From: Bacillota bacterium
GTDB lineage: Bacteria > Bacillota > UBA4882 > UBA8346
Direction: 5' to 3'
DNA: 64,000 bases
Assembly: GCA_023426245.1 (NCBI GenBank)
Contig: JAFABB010000007.1
Location: 233,951 to 297,950 of the forward strand
Part shown: piece after piece, positions 24,615-34,283 of the stretch
Layout: the number at the start of each line of letters is the position of its first letter
How positions within the stretch are numbered: the first letter of the stretch is position 1
Program-made: the position numbers and the translations under genes
Notes under the pieces: model-generated
The model's input: only the letters and a program-made list of their open reading frames with translations
What the model was told of the DNA's origin: nothing
The model's database searches: none

Positions 24615-25571
24615 ATGGCAGAACCAAAAGAAAATTATCAGGAGATTGAAATTCGGCCGAATCAATCACTTTTTAACGGCAGAAAGCTTACGGCGGGAGA
24701 AGGAAGATTTGCCTATCTCGTGATTGCACCAGCCTTAATCTTGGTATTGGGAATTATCATTTTTCCGATGATGGTGAACTTGATTTACAGTTTAAAAAAC
24801 ATGGAATTGATCTCGGCCCATCGTGGAGAGTTTGTATGGCTCGCCAATTATATCCAGGTATTATCCCACCGTGAATTCTGGGATGCTTTGGGACGAACCG
24901 TTTATTTTACAGTGGTGTCTCTGACCATTGAGACTGTATTGGGACTATTGATTGCCTTATTATTGAATGAAAAATTCTTTGGAGTTTCTTTTTTGCGGAC
25001 CATTATCATTTTACCTTGGGCGGTTCCGGAGATTGTGACCGGAAGCATGTGGCGCTGGATCTACAACCCCCAATACGGACTGTTGAATGCGGTTTTAATG
25101 AAACTTCATTTGATTTCCTCTTATCAGTCGTGGTTGAGTGAGCCATTGCTGGCCATGAATATGGTCATTTTTGCCGATGCTTGGAAAATGACGCCTTTGG
25201 CCGTGGTTTTTTTCCTGGCGGCCTTACAAATGATTAATAAATCAAGTTATGAAGCGGCAATGGTTGACGGCGCAGGAACATTCAGACGTTTTTTCGTGCT
25301 CACCTTGCCTTATTTAAAGCCGACGCTTTTGGTGATTATTGTGATGCGGACCATGGAGAAATTTAAGGCTTTTGGGGTGTTTTATGCTATTACCCGGGGA
25401 GGTCCGGCGGATGGAACCATGGTTCTGACCTATACGGCCTTTAACAAAGCTTTCAGCAATCTCCAATATTCCATCGCGGCCACTTATGCTTATTTGATAG
25501 CGATTATCATTGTCATATTAACGGCCTTTTATGTCAAAACTTTGAAAGGTGATGGTGATCTCCGTGATTAA
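24615..25571 (+). CDS. Sugar ABC transporter permease, MalF type
   Basis: 318 residues, about six membrane helices. The EAA coupling loop is visible as YEAAMVDGAGTFRRFFVLTLPYLKP. It forms the channel together with the next gene. Start uncertain: ATG at 24615 with GGGTG upstream or GTG at 24606. The dedicated ATPase of the system is missing from the operon; such transporters often use a shared MsmX-type ATPase encoded elsewhere. Confidence 0.93.
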   Translation: MAEPKENYQEIEIRPNQSLFNGRKLTAGEGRFAYLVIAPALILVLGIIIFPMMVNLIYSLKNMELISAHRGEFVWLANYIQVLSHREFWDALGRTVYFTVVSLTIETVLGLLIALLLNEKFFGVSFLRTIIILPWAVPEIVTGSMWRWIYNPQYGLLNAVLMKLHLISSYQSWLSEPLLAMNMVIFADAWKMTPLAVVFFLAALQMINKSSYEAAMVDGAGTFRRFFVLTLPYLKPTLLVIIVMRTMEKFKAFGVFYAITRGGPADGTMVLTYTAFNKAFSNLQYSIAATYAYLIAIIIVILTAFYVKTLKGDGDLRD

Positions 25572-26424
25572 TTCAATGAGAAAAAGCAAGCGCTTGACAC
25601 TGTTTCAGTATGGCAGTGCCATCATCATTACCTTTTTTACGTTAGCTCCTTTTCTTTGGCTTTTCATTTCAAGCATATCATACCGTAAAGATTTAATGTC
25701 GGTTCCATTGCAAATCATTCCGAAGGAAGTAACCTTCGAACGATATCATGATATTCTTACCAATCCCAACAATGATATGGCTCATACTTTTAAAATAGCG
25801 ATGGGCAACAGCTTGGTGGTGGTTTTTTTCGTAACCGTCGCGGCGTTGGTTGTAGGATCACTGGCTTCCTATGCTTTCGCTCGTTTAAAGTTCCGGTTTA
25901 AAAACCATCTAATGTACCTGGTCCTTTTTACCTATATGTTGCCGCCGGTGGTTATCGTCATCCCCTTGTATTTATTCTTGAGCAACTTGCAATTGCTGGA
26001 CAGCAAGACCGCTTTGGTTTTGTTGTATTTGTCGATGGCTATTCCCTTTGTGATCTGGGTTATGCAAAGCTACTTCGGATCGGTGGCACGCTCTTTCGAG
26101 GATTCGGCGGCGATCGACGGCTGTAACCGGCTGCAAACCCTGTGGTATATTTTCCTGCCCATCGCCCGGCCGGGGATCATCGCCACCGGCATATTAGCCT
26201 TTTTGACCGCCTGGGATGAATTCTTTTATGCGGTCATTTTCACCTCGACTCTGAACGCCAAGACCATTTCGGTGGCAATTGCCGAGTTTAGCGGGAAGAA
26301 TACCATCGATTACGGGATGATCGCCACTGGAGGGATTATTGCCGCCTTACCTCCATTATTGATTACGTTTGTTTTTCAAAAATATATCGTTCAAGGCATG
26401 ACCGCCGGAGGGGTAAAAGAATGA
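25552..26424 (+). CDS. Sugar ABC transporter permease, MalG type
   Basis: About 290 residues, six membrane helices, with coupling loop FEDSAAIDGCNRLQTLWYIFLPIARPG. It is the second channel subunit. It overlaps the end of the MalF-type gene by about 20 bp; GTG at 25552 has AAAGG five bases upstream and is preferred to the ATG at 25549, while GTG at 25561 is also possible. The stop overlaps the NagB start by four bases. Confidence 0.93.
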   Translation: MVISVINSMRKSKRLTLFQYGSAIIITFFTLAPFLWLFISSISYRKDLMSVPLQIIPKEVTFERYHDILTNPNNDMAHTFKIAMGNSLVVVFFVTVAALVVGSLASYAFARLKFRFKNHLMYLVLFTYMLPPVVIVIPLYLFLSNLQLLDSKTALVLLYLSMAIPFVIWVMQSYFGSVARSFEDSAAIDGCNRLQTLWYIFLPIARPGIIATGILAFLTAWDEFFYAVIFTSTLNAKTISVAIAEFSGKNTIDYGMIATGGIIAALPPLLITFVFQKYIVQGMTAGGVKE

Positions 26425-27167
26425 AAATCCATTGCTACCCTAAAGAACCTGAGCTGGCTGCGGCGGTCGGTGAATACATTATCGGTTTTATCAGGGGAAA
26501 TCCCCGCAGTTTATTGTGTTTCGCCGGCGGCGATACTCCGGTTCCCGTTTATCGCTTGCTGGCAGAAGCAGCCAGGTTAAAACAAGTGGATTTTCAGGAA
26601 TGCCGCTTTGTAGGATTGGATGAATGGGTTGGAATTCATCCCAATGAGCCGGGGAGCTGCCGCTATCTTTTGGATCAAGAGTTTTTTAAGCCCGTGGGCA
26701 TACCGGAAGAAAAAATTTGTTTTTTTAATGGAGTTGCCGGTGATTTGGAACATGAATGCGATAAAATCAACTCTTTTGTTGAAAATTACGGACCCATCGA
26801 TCTGATGCTGCTGGGCATAGGCGTTAATGGACATTTGGGGTTTAATGAGCCGGGGTCCTCTTTTCAAAGTTTTGCCCATGGAGTGGATTTAGAGGAAGTC
26901 ACCTGTGAGGTCGGACAAAAGTATTTTTTCCAAGCCCGAAAGTTGTCAAGGGGAATAACTCTGGGCCTGGCTCAAATCCGGCAATCCCGGTCCGCTGTTT
27001 TAATGGCCGGCGGTCCCCAAAAAGCGGCCATCATCGATAAATTAATCCATAGCGAAATTAGTGAAGGATTACCGGCCAGCATATTAAAATCCCATCCCGA
27101 CAGTCATCTGTTTATGGATGAAGCGGCCGGCCCGGAGATTGCAAAAGAATTCAGGAATAATCCATAG
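26421..27167 (+). CDS. nagB: Glucosamine-6-phosphate deaminase family protein
   Basis: 248 residues. NagB converts glucosamine-6-phosphate to fructose-6-phosphate and ammonia. The family motifs are present: FAGGDTP for phosphate binding, FVGLDEWVG containing the catalytic Asp, and LGIGVNGHLGFNEPG with the catalytic His. The position at the end of the ABC transporter genes, four-base overlapped, ties it to the imported sugar. No nagA deacetylase accompanies it, so the imported sugar may not be acetylated, or the deacetylase is elsewhere. Confidence 0.9.
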   Translation: MKIHCYPKEPELAAAVGEYIIGFIRGNPRSLLCFAGGDTPVPVYRLLAEAARLKQVDFQECRFVGLDEWVGIHPNEPGSCRYLLDQEFFKPVGIPEEKICFFNGVAGDLEHECDKINSFVENYGPIDLMLLGIGVNGHLGFNEPGSSFQSFAHGVDLEEVTCEVGQKYFFQARKLSRGITLGLAQIRQSRSAVLMAGGPQKAAIIDKLIHSEISEGLPASILKSHPDSHLFMDEAAGPEIAKEFRNNP

Positions 27168-27182
27168 GGGGAGTGAGCGATT

Positions 27183-28256
27183 TTGTTTCAGGAAACGGAT
27201 ATGACCACAATGCGCAGTGAAATTGGAGAACAACCGGAGGTTTTAAAGAATGCCATTCAAAAGAATCAGGCCGATTTAGCCCTCGTCAGACGCGAGATTG
27301 TCCCAAAGATTATCAGCGGTGAAATCGATCATGTACTCGTCGTCGCCCGGGGAAGTTCCGATAATGCGGCAACTGTGGGCAAATATGTATTGGAGACCCG
27401 GACCGGACTGCCGGTTTCCTTGGCTGCTCCATCCATTGTCAATCTTTATCAGGCTACCCTTCATTTATCCAAAACGTTGGTTATCGGGGTATCTCAGTCC
27501 GGCAAGACCAACGAAGTGATTGAGTTTATGGATAAAGTGAAAGCTTCGGCCGGTTATACCATCGGCATTACTAATATGGGCGATTCCGAATTAACCCGTT
27601 TGGGACTGAATACCATCCTACTATGTCATGCCGGTATCGAAAAAGCGGTGGCAGCCACCAAATCATTCTCCAGCACCATGATGCTTTTTTACGGATTGGC
27701 TTTAGCCCTTACCGGATCGGAAGGGCTTGAGGGTGAACTGGAAGAGATCCCCGAACTGGTGCGCCAGGCTTTGGATATGGAACAGCAGATCATTACGGTT
27801 GCCCATTGGCTCGCTTCCAAGGACGAATGTGTAATCTTAGCCCGGGGATATAATTATCCGGTGGCTCTGGAAGCCGGTTTAAAATTACAGGAATCGGCAT
27901 ACATCCGAGCTAAATCATTTTCAGGAGCCGATTTTCAACATGGCCCTTTGGCAGTGACTCAAGCGGGTGTTCCCTTCTTCATCTTCAAAGCTTCCGGCCC
28001 CAGTTACCAGGGATTGGATTGGCTGGACCATGATATAGCGGCCAAGGGTGGAGAGGTGACAATTTTTTCATCTGAACCGGAGGAGAGTGAAGGCGAGGCA
28101 AATCGAAGGGTGATTAAAGCCCCCTATTGTCAGGAATGGCTCTCACCGTTTGTTTTTACAACCATCAGTCAGTTATTGGCGTATCATACGGCCCGCATCC
28201 GGGGAATTAACCCCAATGCTCCCAGGTGGCTGCATAAGGTGACCGCAACGATGTAA
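27183..28256 (+). CDS. Double SIS-domain sugar isomerase/deaminase (GlmS-like, AgaS/NagB-II type)
   Basis: 357 residues with two SIS domains: the first includes VVARGSSDNAATVGKYV and VIGVSQSGKTNEV, the second ILARGYNYPVALEAGLKLQE and the conserved SGADFQHGP. It lacks the glutaminase half of GlmS. Characterised relatives deaminate or isomerise amino-sugar phosphates (NagB-II, AgaS) or split fructosamine phosphates (FrlB). Having it beside NagB means two potential deaminases in one operon. TTG start with GGGGAGTG upstream. Confidence 0.85.
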   Translation: MFQETDMTTMRSEIGEQPEVLKNAIQKNQADLALVRREIVPKIISGEIDHVLVVARGSSDNAATVGKYVLETRTGLPVSLAAPSIVNLYQATLHLSKTLVIGVSQSGKTNEVIEFMDKVKASAGYTIGITNMGDSELTRLGLNTILLCHAGIEKAVAATKSFSSTMMLFYGLALALTGSEGLEGELEEIPELVRQALDMEQQIITVAHWLASKDECVILARGYNYPVALEAGLKLQESAYIRAKSFSGADFQHGPLAVTQAGVPFFIFKASGPSYQGLDWLDHDIAAKGGEVTIFSSEPEESEGEANRRVIKAPYCQEWLSPFVFTTISQLLAYHTARIRGINPNAPRWLHKVTATM

Positions 28257-28276
28257 GAGCGATGAATAGAATTCGC

Positions 28277-29389
28277 TTATAACTTTTTGATGAACCGGAG
28301 GAAGCGGCAACACCGGTAATAAAACCAAGCCTTAGGACCCCCGGCTTGCAACAGCGATCGGGAGATCTCCCGGGTCTCGCCGGTGAGGGCCTTGGGATCG
28401 GAAAGATACATCGCCAGTAAACCGATGATAACGGTTTGATGAAATTTGGGAAAAGGAAGCCCGGAAGAGCTTTTCAGGGATTCTCCAATGAATAAGGATA
28501 GCCGCTCTTGGCATTCCCTTTTGTTTTTGTAGTAACCGGTAAAATTTAAATCACCCATGGTCCGGTCTTCCTGGGCATCGATAAAGTAATCCAATAAAAT
28601 GTGCAAACCATCGATCCAGGGGAAATAAGCTGATTCCATCCGATGGATTGCTACTTCGCTGAGGGAATCTTCAGAGGCTCCGGATTTGGCTCCGAATGGA
28701 GCCACAGCCGCAGCTGCCGCTAGCAGGAAAATTCCCAATGTTGATCCGGTGGCTGCTGAAAATTCCCACCAGGTAATAGCCGGATATTGCTCTTGATACG
28801 TGAGTGCCCACTGTTTGAGTTTATTTTCCCTAACGGTTTGATCGAGATGTTTTAAAGATTGTAAATCAGTATATAGTTTGATCTGATGTTTCAGGCTGGG
28901 GATAATCAGTCGGAACGCGGGCGATTTCGATAGCTGGGTACGGCATTCCCTTACCAATAGTCCCAAATAATCCAGATCGTTTTGATAGGGGTAATACCGG
29001 TAGTAATCGTGCAGGTCTTCTCCGGGATCAGCAGCATCGGAGAGGGCCTGGTGCAGTTGACGAAAGGATTTTTCATCCTCGATACCGGCCCGGTCGCAGA
29101 GATTATCCAGATAATCGCTGATGGTCTGAAAAGCGACAATGAAACTTACCATGTTTTCGGATTCGGTCACTCCCGGATACAGTGAGTAAACGGCGCCGCC
29201 TAGAGCATGAAATTGCTTGGATTTTATACTTACCAATGCCTGATAGCGAAGTTCCGGATCGGGAATTTTTTCGGCAAAGGTAGTCCAGTGGGCTAATTCC
29301 TTCTTCACTTGCGGGAAGGTTTGAGCCACGAATTGATTAACCAGGTGAATTCCATGAGGGTATCTTGGGTTTTGAAAATGTTTTTTCAT
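28277..29389 (-). CDS. ytpB: DUF2600 protein, tetraprenyl-beta-curcumene synthase type
   Basis: 370 residues, equal to the length of Bacillus subtilis YtpB (367), a class I terpene synthase that cyclises C35 heptaprenyl diphosphate to tetraprenyl-beta-curcumene on the way to spore-associated sesquarterpenes. The Asp-rich region is FQTISDYLDNLCDRAG (about residues 88-103), and ALGGAVYSLYPG and DYFIDAQEDR follow, as in the family. The heptaprenyl-synthase-like gene at 19859 could supply its substrate, but they are 8 kb apart. No partner squalene-hopene-type cyclase is seen. Confidence 0.88.
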   Translation of the reverse strand: MKKHFQNPRYPHGIHLVNQFVAQTFPQVKKELAHWTTFAEKIPDPELRYQALVSIKSKQFHALGGAVYSLYPGVTESENMVSFIVAFQTISDYLDNLCDRAGIEDEKSFRQLHQALSDAADPGEDLHDYYRYYPYQNDLDYLGLLVRECRTQLSKSPAFRLIIPSLKHQIKLYTDLQSLKHLDQTVRENKLKQWALTYQEQYPAITWWEFSAATGSTLGIFLLAAAAAVAPFGAKSGASEDSLSEVAIHRMESAYFPWIDGLHILLDYFIDAQEDRTMGDLNFTGYYKNKRECQERLSLFIGESLKSSSGLPFPKFHQTVIIGLLAMYLSDPKALTGETREISRSLLQAGGPKAWFYYRCCRFLRFIKKL

Positions 29390-29534
29390 AATCGTTCCAT
29401 TCCACAGAAAGCTGTTAAAATTCCTGCCGGCAAATTAATTTTATCCAGAAACCGTCAGGATAATCTGCGGACTTCAAAGACCCTTGTTGTTTCCTGATTT
29501 TCATGTTATAATCCTTTCAAAGGCAATGAAGGAG

Positions 29535-29840
29535 CTTTAACGAAACTTACCCTTAGGGAATTTCGTTTCATAAGCCCGCCGTAGTGACAGTAGAGATCGG
29601 GTGTTTCCGGTGCAAACCCGACGGATGCGGCAGGTGAGATACTCTCCGGAGCCTCTGGCTGAAATAACGTCTGGATGAGACATCAACGTCCTATTCCGGG
29701 CATTGTGATAGGCTGAGACGGTCCGCCCGTTACAGCGGTTAAAGGTGTGTCGCGGAAGAAAGCGAATGATAACTTCAATGGCGCATAAATTAAGGTGGTA
29801 CCACGAAACCTCGTCCTTATAGAAGGATGGAGGTTTTTTG
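29535..29840 (+). promoter_or_regulatory. T-box riboswitch upstream of tyrS
   Basis: The T-box sequence AATTAAGGTGGTACCACG is at 29788-29805, followed by a terminator hairpin (AACCTCGTCCTT with AAGGATGGAGGTT) and TTTTTT at 29807-29839. The UGGU bulge fits tRNA-Tyr with discriminator A. A UAC triplet at 29640-29642 within GAGATACTCTC is a candidate tyrosine specifier; I did not fold Stem I to prove it. Uncharged tRNA-Tyr would block the terminator and raise tyrS expression. Confidence 0.9.
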
Positions 29841-29866
29841 TTTATTCTATTTGAGGAGGAATTGTG

Positions 29867-31090
29867 ATGTCAGTCTTTGAGGTTTTGCAAGAACGGGGAT
29901 TCATCAAGCAGACGACCCATCAGGAACCCCTTTTCGAGTTGCTGGAAAAAGAGAAGGTTACTTTTTATATCGGCTTTGATCCGACAGCAGATAGTTTGCA
30001 TGTCGGCAGCATGTTGCCGATTATGGCGATGGCCCATATGCAAAGGGCGGGACACCGTCCCATTGCCATTCTTGGCGGGGGCACGGCGATGATTGGCGAC
30101 CCGAGCGGTAAAAGCGAATTGCGGAAAATGATGACCCAGGAAACCATTGCCCATAATGCGGCTTGTTTTAAGGGACAACTTTCGAGGTATATTACCTTTG
30201 ATCATGACGAGGCTTTGATGGTCAATAATGCCGATTGGTTGCTAGAACTGAATTATATCGAATTTTTGCGGGAAATCGGTTCCCAGTTTTCAGTCAACCG
30301 GATGCTGACCGCCGAATGTTATAAAATGCGTATGGAAAAAGGTTTAACATTTATCGAATTTAATTATATGCTGCTCCAATCTTATGATTTTCTGATGCTG
30401 TCCAGGAAATACGGTTGTAAATTGCAGATGGGCGGCGATGACCAATGGTCCAATATTTTATCGGGCGCGGATTTGATTCGCCGTTTGGATGGCAAAGAGG
30501 CTTATGGAATTACCTTCCCGCTTTTAACGACCAGCAACGGCCGGAAAATGGGGAAAACCGAAGCCGGGGCCGTCTGGCTTGATCCCAGTAAGACCAGCCC
30601 CTACGATTTTTATCAATATTGGCGGAATACCGATGATCGGGATGTGGAAAGATTTTTAGCATTATACACTTTCCTGCCCATGGATGAGGTGCGGCGGCTG
30701 GGCGCTCTGAAAGATCAAGAAATCAATGAAGCCAAGAAGATTTTAGCCTATGAAGTAACCAAATTAACCCATGGCGAAGAGGAGGCTAAAAAGGCGGAAC
30801 AGGCGGCCGGAGCTTTATTTGGTGGGGCCGGCAATGAAGACATGGTCGAGGCCCTTGAGCTATCCCGGAGTGAAATGGAAAAGGGAATGGGTATCATTGA
30901 TTTGGTGGTATTTTCCAAGTTGGCCCCTACCCGTAGCGAGGCCAAACGTTTGGTGGCTCAAGGCGGTATCGCCTTATTCGACCAGAAAATAAGCGATGTA
31001 AACCGGATGGTTGAAACGAAAGACTTCAAAGAAGACAAACTGACTCTCAAAAAAGGCAAGAAGGATTTTCAAGTAATCAAGCTGGTTTAA
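29867..31090 (+). CDS. tyrS: Tyrosyl-tRNA synthetase
   Basis: About 407 residues. Class Ic synthetase with the HIGH variant in [12 protein letters not shown], the tyrosine/tRNA region [10 protein letters not shown], the KMSKS loop as [10 protein letters not shown], and a C-terminal S4-like RNA-binding domain ([16 protein letters not shown]). Length and KMGKT loop indicate the TyrZ/TyrRS-Z type rather than the KFGKT type. The ATG follows GGAGGA. It is controlled by the T-box just upstream. Confidence 0.96.
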   Translation: MSVFEVLQERGFIKQTTHQEPLFELLEKEKVTFYIGFDPTADSLHVGSMLPIMAMAHMQRAGHRPIAILGGGTAMIGDPSGKSELRKMMTQETIAHNAACFKGQLSRYITFDHDEALMVNNADWLLELNYIEFLREIGSQFSVNRMLTAECYKMRMEKGLTFIEFNYMLLQSYDFLMLSRKYGCKLQMGGDDQWSNILSGADLIRRLDGKEAYGITFPLLTTSNGRKMGKTEAGAVWLDPSKTSPYDFYQYWRNTDDRDVERFLALYTFLPMDEVRRLGALKDQEINEAKKILAYEVTKLTHGEEEAKKAEQAAGALFGGAGNEDMVEALELSRSEMEKGMGIIDLVVFSKLAPTRSEAKRLVAQGGIALFDQKISDVNRMVETKDFKEDKLTLKKGKKDFQVIKLV

Positions 31091-31159
31091 AGGCTGAGTC
31101 TCCGTGGCCAATTGATTTTTCGATGCTTTGCTAGGAAGGAATACGAAAGGACTGTTATC

Positions 31160-31597
31160 TTGGAACAGATTGTGGTTACCGCCGCATTCATTAGGGAAAA
31201 TGGCCGCATCCTCATGGCCAAAAGATTGCCGAAAGGGCCTGAAGGCGGGAAATGGGAATTTCCGGGCGGGAAAATTGAGCTCGGGGAAGATCCGCGCTCC
31301 TGTATGCGGCGGGAACTTCTCGAAGAACTGGGAGTCGGAGCCGAAGTCGGCGCGGTTTTAGAGGTGGTTTCTACTGTCAAAGAACTGCGCCAGATCATCA
31401 TCATTTATTTTGAATGCCGGATTACCGGCGGAGAGCTTCAGGCTATTGAATGCCAGGAGTTCAAGTGGGTGAGCCCGGAGGAAATCGATGCGCTGGATAA
31501 GCCGGAGAGCGATGCTAAGTTTTGGGATGTCTGGAAAACCAAGGCTATTGCGGCGGACTCCAATACTTTAATTTTTCATTATAAAGCCATGTTTTAA
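31160..31597 (+). CDS. NUDIX hydrolase, MutT type
   Basis: 145 residues. The complete Nudix box is GKIELGEDPRSCMRRELLEELG. The opening VTAAFIRENGRILMAKRL and GKWEFPGGK are typical of 8-oxo-dGTP/dCTP pyrophosphatases that cleanse oxidised nucleotides. The TTG start with AAAGGA eight bases upstream removes an unlikely 16-residue extension. The last 53 bases overlap the convergent PfkB kinase gene. Confidence 0.88.
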   Translation: MEQIVVTAAFIRENGRILMAKRLPKGPEGGKWEFPGGKIELGEDPRSCMRRELLEELGVGAEVGAVLEVVSTVKELRQIIIIYFECRITGGELQAIECQEFKWVSPEEIDALDKPESDAKFWDVWKTKAIAADSNTLIFHYKAMF

Positions 31598-32732
31598 GTT
31601 GGAGGCGTTGTTTTTCCCAGCCCCTCTCAATTCTTTGATTTAATAATTGAAAGGGCAATATTCCGCTTAGAGCATCATACGCTTCAACACAAGAAGCACC
31701 GGTGGCACACGCTAACTTCAAACACTTATTCCAGTCATATCCCTGAAGCGTGGCATATAAAAATGCCGCTATCGTGGTATCGCCGGCTCCGGTCCCGGAT
31801 ATAACCGCTTTTGGTTTGTAACTTTCTTCCATTGCTTCGATATTGGACCAGCCAACCAAAGAAGGAATCTTGGTTCCGATCTGCTTCAAGCGTTCTTGAT
31901 TCGCAGTACGAAAGTATAAGCCTTTACCGGCGCACTTAATCAGCACTACAGCCGCTCCCCACTTAATGAGCTGAGCGCCTAACGGAGAAATGTCTTTTTC
32001 GATTGAAAGTATACTTGGGATATCTTTTCCGTTAGCCTGTTTGCGCCACTGCTCATAAAGGGGTTTATTCATCATGGAGGCCAATTCCTCTGCGCTGGGA
32101 ACAAAAAAATCCACATATGGCAGAACTTTTTGAATAATCCAGGTCCAGTCTACTTTTCCGGACTCCGATTCTTCATCCAATGCAGCCATATCTAAAGACG
32201 TTGCTACCCCTAACCCCTTGACTTTCTTAAATATCTCAATTAATTGCGCACCTTTATTTTCATAGATCGTTTTCATAATCGTCGGGTATCCGAAATGAAA
32301 TAACGACGTATTTTGTATAGCCCGAAAATCTAAGTCATCCATTCCAAAAGTATCATTGGCCCCGGGGTTATGTAAAAAAATTCTATCGGTACCCGGAGGC
32401 GCTAAAACCACTGAATAAGATGTTGCGGAGTCCCGGGAAATTGACATGTTTTTGGCCGCCTCATACGATTCTAAAGCCGACAATATTAATTGTCCGAATG
32501 CATCATTTCCGATTTTCCCCATCAAAGTAACATCGGCGCCAAATATTTTCAAGGCAAGTCCAGTGTTGGCCACGGCTCCTCCCGGATGGATGTCAACGCC
32601 TTTCATAGTTACCAATTTTCCAGGGGTAAATACATCCTTTAATTTTAAAATTGTATGTTCTGCAAAAATCGGGGTTATGTCCAGACAGATATGTCCTGCA
32701 ACAATAATGCTTCTTTCCCTTTGCCAGTTCAT
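31545..32732 (-). CDS. PfkB-family carbohydrate kinase
   Basis: 395 residues, longer than the usual 300-330. N-terminal PfkB pattern GHICLDITP, HPGGAVANTGLALKIFGADVTLMGKIGNDAFG, and the C-terminal anion hole SGTGAGDTTIAAFLYA with the catalytic Asp. Residues about 190-300 carry an insertion relative to ribokinase. It phosphorylates a sugar with ATP. Context (isomerase and class II aldolase in the same minus-strand unit) suggests it makes the ketose phosphate that the aldolase cleaves. The 3' end overlaps the NUDIX gene by 53 bp. Confidence 0.9.
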   Translation of the reverse strand: MNWQRERSIIVAGHICLDITPIFAEHTILKLKDVFTPGKLVTMKGVDIHPGGAVANTGLALKIFGADVTLMGKIGNDAFGQLILSALESYEAAKNMSISRDSATSYSVVLAPPGTDRIFLHNPGANDTFGMDDLDFRAIQNTSLFHFGYPTIMKTIYENKGAQLIEIFKKVKGLGVATSLDMAALDEESESGKVDWTWIIQKVLPYVDFFVPSAEELASMMNKPLYEQWRKQANGKDIPSILSIEKDISPLGAQLIKWGAAVVLIKCAGKGLYFRTANQERLKQIGTKIPSLVGWSNIEAMEESYKPKAVISGTGAGDTTIAAFLYATLQGYDWNKCLKLACATGASCVEAYDALSGILPFQLLNQRIERGWEKQRLQLKTWLYNEKLKYWSPPQ

Positions 32733-32746
32733 GGTATCGATCCTTT

Positions 32747-33598
32747 TTAAGCTTTTCCGGAAGAGCCGAATAATTCTATTTTTTTCAGGGTAGCTTCTTT
32801 AACACCCTTCATCATGAATGGCAAGATATCGGTCAGGTATTTGGATCCTTCGCTGGAAGCTTTTTTAACTGCCTCTAACCCCGCTCTGTCAATATCTGTA
32901 AAAATATTAATCTTACAAATACCGCTTTTGATACAATTGCGAAAATCATCATCGGAAAGTCCCGAACCACCATGCAATACCAATGGGATTTCTACTTTTT
33001 CACTAATCTCACAAAGTCTTGCAATATCCAGCTTAGGCTTAGTGAGGTAAGGTCCATGGGCCGTTCCAATAGCAACAGCTAAAGCATCCACTCCGGTTTT
33101 CGTAACGAATTCCGCTGCCTGTTGGGGATCCGTATATATGGAGGTATCCTGGTTACCACCCTCAATACTTCCGGCATTACCGGAGCCGACATGACCAAGT
33201 TCTCCTTCAACCATAGCGCCAAAACTCTTAGCTATTTTAACCATTTCAGCGCATTTTCGGATGTTTTCGGAATAACTATCTCTTGAACAATCATACATAA
33301 CCGATGAAAAGCCCCATCGTAGCGCCTTTACAATCAGTTCTGCAGTCAGGCCATGATCATAATGCAATACGATAGGTATTTTGGCTTTATGAATCATGGG
33401 CAACAACATTGCGGAAAGTTCTTCGATCGAACAGTGCGACAATAATATTTCCGCAGAACCGATAATAATAGGCGATCTTTTCTCTTCGGCCGCTTCAATG
33501 ACAGCTTTCGCCATCTCAAGATTTACTGTATTAAACAATCCAATGGCATAATTTTTCTTTTGAGCATCTTTTAAAACTTCATTTAAAGTAACTAACAT
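32747..33598 (-). CDS. Class II ketose-bisphosphate aldolase family protein
   Basis: 283 residues, the size of GatY/KbaY/FbaA enzymes, which split ketose (bis)phosphates into dihydroxyacetone phosphate and an aldehyde with a zinc ion. Visible are the zinc ligand His in VLHYDHG, the catalytic Asp in the same segment, GELGHVG, AVAIGTAHGPY and LVLHGGSGLSDDDF. The ATG with GGGGG upstream is preferred to a start 17 codons earlier. It lies between the lyxose isomerase-like and PfkB genes. Confidence 0.92.
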   Translation of the reverse strand: MLVTLNEVLKDAQKKNYAIGLFNTVNLEMAKAVIEAAEEKRSPIIIGSAEILLSHCSIEELSAMLLPMIHKAKIPIVLHYDHGLTAELIVKALRWGFSSVMYDCSRDSYSENIRKCAEMVKIAKSFGAMVEGELGHVGSGNAGSIEGGNQDTSIYTDPQQAAEFVTKTGVDALAVAIGTAHGPYLTKPKLDIARLCEISEKVEIPLVLHGGSGLSDDDFRNCIKSGICKINIFTDIDRAGLEAVKKASSEGSKYLTDILPFMMKGVKEATLKKIELFGSSGKA

Positions 33599-33712
33599 TC
33601 TTATTACCCCCTGAATTGCATAGACTTTCATAAAACATTCATTCTGCAAATTTATTTTTTAGCGTGATAAAAATTGCCGGATTCATATTCGATAAACTAT
33701 CCTTTTGTTTGT

Positions 33713-34258
33713 TTATCCTTTTATCTTAGGCGTTCTTTGAATTGTCCGATCTGTAAAAATATCTGTTTCATCATTGCTTGAAGTAGAATATTCAGCAATC
33801 ACTGCTCCTTCAGCTCCAGCTTGAAACCAATGCTTTGTATCGGGATGTAAAGTATATTGTTGTCCAGGTTTTAAAATAATTTCATGCCATACTGTATAGG
33901 TTTTTTGTTTTCCTTTTGGGGGTATTGCTTTTGGCATTTTTACAGGTTCTCCATCGACATAAAGATAGACTTCGCCCCACTTGCATCGAAAAGTCTCCTC
34001 TTTGCCAAGTTTATTGCCAACAGGGGGATGCCGGTGTTCAGGACATGTCTGATGAGGAAACAGGACTATTTCCTTTGCACAGCAGCGATCGGTATTTACG
34101 TAGGTAATTAATTCCAATCCGGTATTTTCGAGATCGTTAAGCCCAAAATCGGCAACTTCTATTTTCTCGAATTCTTCTTTCGTAATCGTAATTCCGGCTT
34201 TTTTAAAATAATCAGCGGTCTGGTTTCTGGCATCGTTATATTGCTGCTTGGTTAACAT
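33713..34258 (-). CDS. D-lyxose ketol-isomerase family protein
   Basis: 181 residues of the cupin-fold D-lyxose/D-mannose isomerase family (COG3822), which interconverts D-lyxose and D-xylulose, and often D-mannose and D-fructose. Metal ligands are His75 and His77 in CPEHRHPP and Glu88 in GKEETFRCKWGEVYLYVDGE, with a further His in TLHPDTKHWF. It is the first gene of the three-gene catabolic unit and faces the ROK regulator across a 246-bp region. Confidence 0.88.
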   Translation of the reverse strand: MLTKQQYNDARNQTADYFKKAGITITKEEFEKIEVADFGLNDLENTGLELITYVNTDRCCAKEIVLFPHQTCPEHRHPPVGNKLGKEETFRCKWGEVYLYVDGEPVKMPKAIPPKGKQKTYTVWHEIILKPGQQYTLHPDTKHWFQAGAEGAVIAEYSTSSNDETDIFTDRTIQRTPKIKG

Positions 34259-34283
34259 GATGTTTATCCTCCGACGATATTTA

